Assembly: GCA_025352915.1 (NCBI GenBank)
Contig: JANXSA010000439.1
Span: 1 to 8,766 of the forward strand
Length of the DNA: 8,766 bases
Source of the DNA: Rhodospirillales bacterium
GTDB taxonomy: Bacteria; Pseudomonadota; Alphaproteobacteria; Acetobacterales; Acetobacteraceae
Reading direction: 5' to 3'
Position numbers and translations under genes: made by a program
The notes under the pieces: generated by a model
Told to the model about the DNA's origin: nothing
What the model saw: the letters and a program-made list of their open reading frames with translations, nothing else
The model's database searches: none
Shown here: piece by piece, positions 6,658 through 8,766 of the stretch
Layout of the letters: each line of letters begins with the position of its first letter
How positions within the stretch are numbered: the first letter of the stretch is position 1

Positions 6658-6660
6658 CCT
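6658..6660 (-). promoter_or_regulatory. Shine-Dalgarno overlapping the rho stop codon
   Basis: On the minus strand the rho stop TAG (6661-6659) reads on as TAGGTCGACGATG. AGG (6660-6658), 6 nt before the ATG at 6651, can serve as the ribosome site of the HhH-GPD-like gene while two of its bases belong to the rho stop codon. This suggests termination-reinitiation or at least tight coupling to rho translation. Confidence 0.5.
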
Positions 6661-7933
6661 ACGTATTCATAGCATCAAAGAAATCCTGATTGGTCTTGCT
6701 GTATTTCAGCTTGTCCAACAAGAAATCCATCGCATCCATCGTCCCCATCGGATTCAGAATCCGCCGCAGAACCCACATCTTCGACAGCGTCCCGCGATCC
6801 ACCAGCAGCTCTTCCTTGCGCGTCCCAGACTTGGTGATGTCGATCGCCGGGAACGTCCGCTTGTCGGACAGCTTCCGGTCCAGCACGATTTCCGAGTTAC
6901 CGGTGCCCTTGAACTCTTCGAAGATCACCTCGTCCATCCGGCTGCCGGTATCGATCAGCGCCGTGGCGATGATGGTCAGCGATCCGCCTTCCTCGATGTT
7001 GCGCGCCGCACCAAAGAACCGCTTCGGCCGCTGCAACGCATTGGCGTCCACACCACCGGTCAACACCTTGCCCGACGACGGCACCACCGTGTTGTAGGCG
7101 CGCGCCAGCCGGGTGATCGAATCCAACAGGATCACCACGTCGCGCTTGTGCTCGACCAGCCGCTTGGCCTTCTCCAGCACCATCTCGGTCACCTGGACGT
7201 GCCGTGTCGCCGGCTCGTCGAAGGTCGAGGCGACCACCTCCCCCTTCACCGTGCGCGACATGTCGGTGACTTCTTCCGGCCGCTCGTCGATCAGCAGCAC
7301 CATCAGGAAGACTTCGGGATGGTTGGTCGAGATCGCCTTGGCGATGCTCTGCAGCATCACCGTCTTGCCGGTCCGCGGTTGTGCCACGATCAGCGCCCGC
7401 TGCCCCATGCCAATCGGCGAGATCAGGTCGATCACCCGCGGCGTGTAGTCCTTGGCCGCACCCTTGGCCGGCGGCTCCGCCGTCTCGAACTCCATCTTCA
7501 ATCGCCGATCGGGATACAACGGCGTCAAATTGTCGAAGTTGATCCGGTGCTTGACCGCCTCCGGTGCCTCGAAATTGATCGAATTGACCTTCAGCAGCGC
7601 GAAATACCGCTCGCCATCCTTCGGCGCCCGGATTTGCCCTTCAACCGTGTCGCCGGTCCGCAGCGCAAAACGGCGTACCTGGGTCGGGCTGACATAGATA
7701 TCGTCGGGACCCGGCAGGTAGTTGCTCTCCGCACTGCGCAGATAGCCGAACCCGTCGGACATGATTTCCAGCGTCCCCTCGCCATAGATCGCCTGGTCGT
7801 TCTCCGCCAGGTTCTTCAGGATGGCGAACAGCATGTCCTGCTTGCGCAGCGACGAAGCGTTCTCGATCTGAAGCGACTCCGCGAAGCTGAGCAGGTCAGC
7901 GGGGGTTTTAGCCTTGAGTTCAACAAGATGCAT
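6659..7933 (-). CDS. rho: Transcription termination factor Rho
   Basis: Rho (424 aa) is the homohexameric RNA-dependent ATPase/helicase that binds C-rich nascent RNA and terminates transcription. Domains in order: N-terminal helical part (1-48, [14 protein letters not shown]), the cold-shock-like primary RNA site with GFGYLR (61-66) and DIYVS (78-82), and the RecA-like motor. The motor has Walker A AQPRTGKT (184-191), catalytic Glu217 in [10 protein letters not shown], Walker [11 protein letters not shown] (266-275), Q-loop [11 protein letters not shown] (290-300) and R-loop/arginine-finger region [14 protein letters not shown] (342-355). Length and motifs are normal, so the protein should be active and essential. 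The start is the ATG at 7933, because alphaproteobacterial Rho proteins begin with this M-x-L-x-ELKAK segment and GAGG lies 7 nt upstream (7944-7941). An in-frame ATG about 25 codons earlier gives a Cys/His/Arg-rich extension without family character. In most alphaproteobacteria rho is followed by mnmE; here a foreign gene follows. Confidence 0.98.
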   Translation of the reverse strand: MHLVELKAKTPADLLSFAESLQIENASSLRKQDMLFAILKNLAENDQAIYGEGTLEIMSDGFGYLRSAESNYLPGPDDIYVSPTQVRRFALRTGDTVEGQIRAPKDGERYFALLKVNSINFEAPEAVKHRINFDNLTPLYPDRRLKMEFETAEPPAKGAAKDYTPRVIDLISPIGMGQRALIVAQPRTGKTVMLQSIAKAISTNHPEVFLMVLLIDERPEEVTDMSRTVKGEVVASTFDEPATRHVQVTEMVLEKAKRLVEHKRDVVILLDSITRLARAYNTVVPSSGKVLTGGVDANALQRPKRFFGAARNIEEGGSLTIIATALIDTGSRMDEVIFEEFKGTGNSEIVLDRKLSDKRTFPAIDITKSGTRKEELLVDRGTLSKMWVLRRILNPMGTMDAMDFLLDKLKYSKTNQDFFDAMNT

Positions 7934-8107
7934 GACAAGGCCTCGTATGTGGCAGCACCGCGCATGACGGCAAACGGGAGGGCGATGAAAGAGCGGTTCC
8001 GCCATCAAACCGGGCTGGGCGCAAGAGGCCGCCGGGCGGTCGGAACTGCTGTGATCTCGGAGGGGGTAACAGTGGAAAGCCGCGCGCCAGGGCGGCAGCG
8101 CACACCC

Positions 8108-8136
8108 CTGGTAGAACCCGGCGCGCGCCGCGTCAA
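8108..8136 (-). promoter_or_regulatory. rho: Candidate rho promoter
   Basis: On the minus strand TTGACG (8136-8131) is separated by 17 nt from TACCAG (8113-8108). The -35 is near consensus; the -10 matches only three of six positions, which is common among GC-rich alphaproteobacterial promoters. It would give a leader of roughly 165-170 nt before the rho ATG, consistent with long, autoregulated rho leaders known in enterobacteria. No start-site evidence is available. Confidence 0.35.
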
Positions 8137-8166
8137 GCCGACAGTCAGCAAGGTTCAGGCAAGAAT

Positions 8167-8190
8167 CTTCTTTTTGTGAACAAAAAGAAG
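8167..8190. repeat. AT-rich 11-bp perfect inverted repeat
   Basis: CTTCTTTTTGT (8167-8177) and ACAAAAAGAAG (8180-8190) are perfect complements separated by only GA, and the run CAAAAAAACTTC follows directly. With T on the 5' side and A on the 3' side of the stem, it lacks the U-tract of an intrinsic terminator on either strand. I have the impression that this sequence recurs between genes of Acetobacteraceae, so it may be a dispersed repeat. It could also act as a cruciform or a protein-binding site upstream of rho. Confidence 0.55.
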
Positions 8191-8227
8191 CAAAAAAACT
8201 TCATCCACTTCTCACTTCTCTCCCCTC
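8191..8227 (+). other. G-free, YC-rich tract with tandem 7-mer
   Basis: This 37-nt stretch has no G on the plus strand. From 8199 to 8227 it is pyrimidine except for three A residues. It includes the exact tandem repeat CACTTCT-CACTTCT (8206-8219) and a third ACTTC at 8198-8202. C-rich, G-poor RNA with repeated YC steps is what Rho's primary site binds, so a plus-strand transcript from here would carry a rut-like element. That is inference from composition only. Confidence 0.35.
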
Positions 8228-8310
8228 GGCGCTTGGGCGGGGCGAGCCGGAAAGGGGCTCTTCCTTCCTGATGCCTCGATAAAAAAATCCATAACTAAGC
8301 TATTTTTTCC

Positions 8311-8337
8311 TTGCATCATCCCTATCAGTTAGATAAT
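8311..8337 (+). promoter_or_regulatory. Candidate sigma70-type promoter for the 8348 gene
   Basis: TTGCAT (8311-8316) and GATAAT (8332-8337) are separated by 15 nt; reading the -10 as TAATAT (8334-8339) gives 17 nt. It lies in a sharply AT-rich island (8280-8340) inside a GC-rich genome. The start site would fall about at 8343-8348, so mRNA beginning at the ATG at 8348 would be leaderless. A short dyad TATC-N5-GATA (8323-8335) overlaps the -10 region and could be an operator. Confidence 0.45.
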
Positions 8338-8347
8338 ATACGCACCA

Positions 8348-8766
8348 ATGTCACTCCGACCCACCCCGCTCGGCGCTCAGATCGCCAGCCTGCGCAAAGC
8401 AGGAACGGCCCCTTCGGGGGCTGATCGGGGAAGGCTGTCCGCCGCCTTGCACACCATGATCGCCGCCATGTTCGCGCGCATCTTCGCCCGTCTCGAAGCA
8501 ATCTTGCTGCTCTGGCAGGCCGGAACCCTCCCCACGCCCCGCCAACCAGACGCCAAAATCCCGTCCCGCATCACCGCCAGGGCCTCCCGCCCGGCCAAGC
8601 CGCGCCAACGCCGGAAAGCCGCCAAACGCCAGCAAACCGGCACCCCCGCGACCATCCGCGCGCCCTATCCGCCGGCCCAACACCGCATCATCGCTATCTC
8701 CGGGCGCCCAAAACCTCGCATCCGTCCAGCCCGCGATCCGCCCACCCATCGCCCGCCAGGCCTGAT
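8348..8766 (+). CDS. Pro/Arg-rich hypothetical protein, 3' truncated by window
   Basis: The frame is open from 8348 to the window end (139 codons seen). The N-terminal third has a helical amphipathic/hydrophobic stretch around residues 31-58 containing MIAAMFARIFARLEAILLL, then WQAGTLPTP. After that the sequence becomes low-complexity, basic and proline-rich (repeated RP, KP, RPP). This short helical segment ending in LLWQAG plus a Pro/Arg tail resembles uncharacterised proteins I associate with Acetobacteraceae; no function is known to me. Start choice is open. ATG 8348 would be leaderless behind the promoter candidate. TTG 8447 follows GGGGAAGG by 12 nt, and ATG 8456 sits just before the conserved-looking helix. 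A UUCG-capped hairpin (8408-8421) lies between these starts. The opposite strand also has open frames here, but they lack family resemblance and are probably shadows. Confidence 0.55.
   Translation, partial: MSLRPTPLGAQIASLRKAGTAPSGADRGRLSAALHTMIAAMFARIFARLEAILLLWQAGTLPTPRQPDAKIPSRITARASRPAKPRQRRKAAKRQQTGTPATIRAPYPPAQHRIIAISGRPKPRIRPARDPPTHRPPGL

Larger units (their letters stand above)
7934..8347. other. Intergenic region between rho and the 8348 gene
   Basis: These 414 bp separate two divergent genes. The rho-proximal half (7934-8160) is GC-rich and would be the rho leader. The middle holds an AT-rich inverted repeat (8167-8190) and a G-free pyrimidine tract (8191-8227). A weak hairpin GAGCC/GGCTC (8244-8248 with 8256-8260) is followed by TTCCTTCC. 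The last 70 bases (8280-8340) are strikingly AT-rich and contain the forward promoter candidate. A long open frame across the region on the plus strand (6617-8179) is antisense shadow of rho. I see no tRNA or recognisable small RNA. Confidence 0.6.

Noticed and set aside
6092..6672. ATTCGATAG (6092-6100) and ATTCATAG (6665-6672) as flanking direct repeats of an insertion
   Set aside because: The copies differ by a base insertion, both lie inside coding ends (modC and rho), and no integrase or terminal repeat accompanies them; likely chance.
6617..8179. 520-codon open frame on the plus strand
   Set aside because: It is entirely antisense to rho and its downstream gene, has a His/Arg/Gln-rich composition typical of antisense translation, and no family resemblance.
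8167..8190. Intrinsic terminator reading from either side
   Set aside because: The stem is AT-rich with T first and A last, and no U-tract follows on either strand.
1..8766. Multi-gene defence island, prophage or IS element
   Set aside because: Apart from the single foreign gene at 6112-6651, the genes are ordinary metabolic, transport or housekeeping genes; no transposase, integrase, phage or toxin-antitoxin gene is seen.

Overview
The window is GC-rich, with heavy third-position G/C in almost every gene, and looks like an alphaproteobacterial chromosome. Acetobacteraceae (Rhodospirillales) is my best guess. The grounds are the sequence style of Rho and AhcY, a Pro/Arg-rich small-protein type I associate with that family, and an intergenic repeat style I have seen there. 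The family assignment is inference; the alphaproteobacterial one is firmer.

Layout, left to right. (1) The 3' end of ahcY (1-318, +), then tandem hairpins that look like its terminator. (2) A 70-codon gene of unknown function (461-673, +), preceded by a perfect 11-bp inverted repeat. (3) A roughly 192-bp structured repeat (673-864) with short terminal inverted repeats, between two converging gene ends. (4) A family-2 glycosyltransferase (874-1899, -). (5) A divergent 14-segment DHA2-type drug/proton antiporter (2065-3489, +). (6) A complete molybdate ABC importer, modA-modB-modC (3536-6100, +), with a ModE-box-like operator 5 nt before modA and no ordinary start codon for modB. (7) A compositionally foreign gene (6112-6651, -) for a small HhH-GPD/OGG-fold protein, directly behind rho. 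(8) rho (6659-7933, -). (9) A 414-bp intergenic region with a candidate rho promoter, an 11-bp inverted repeat, a G-free pyrimidine tract and a forward promoter. (10) The start of a Pro/Arg-rich hypothetical protein that runs off the window (8348-8766, +).

How the parts work together. ModA captures molybdate in the periplasm, ModB forms the channel and ModC supplies ATP hydrolysis. The operator suggests Mo-responsive repression. Rho is the transcription termination helicase. The small gene behind it begins 7 nt after the rho stop, and its Shine-Dalgarno overlaps that stop, so it probably rides on rho transcription. The glycosyltransferase and the MFS pump diverge from a shared 165-bp gap and have no evident link to the rest.

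Most worth following: the foreign HhH-GPD-like gene coupled to rho, where most alphaproteobacteria carry mnmE; the missing modB start codon; and the two-armed structured repeat. I see no CRISPR array, tRNA, rRNA, transposase or integrase, and no clear multi-gene defence system.
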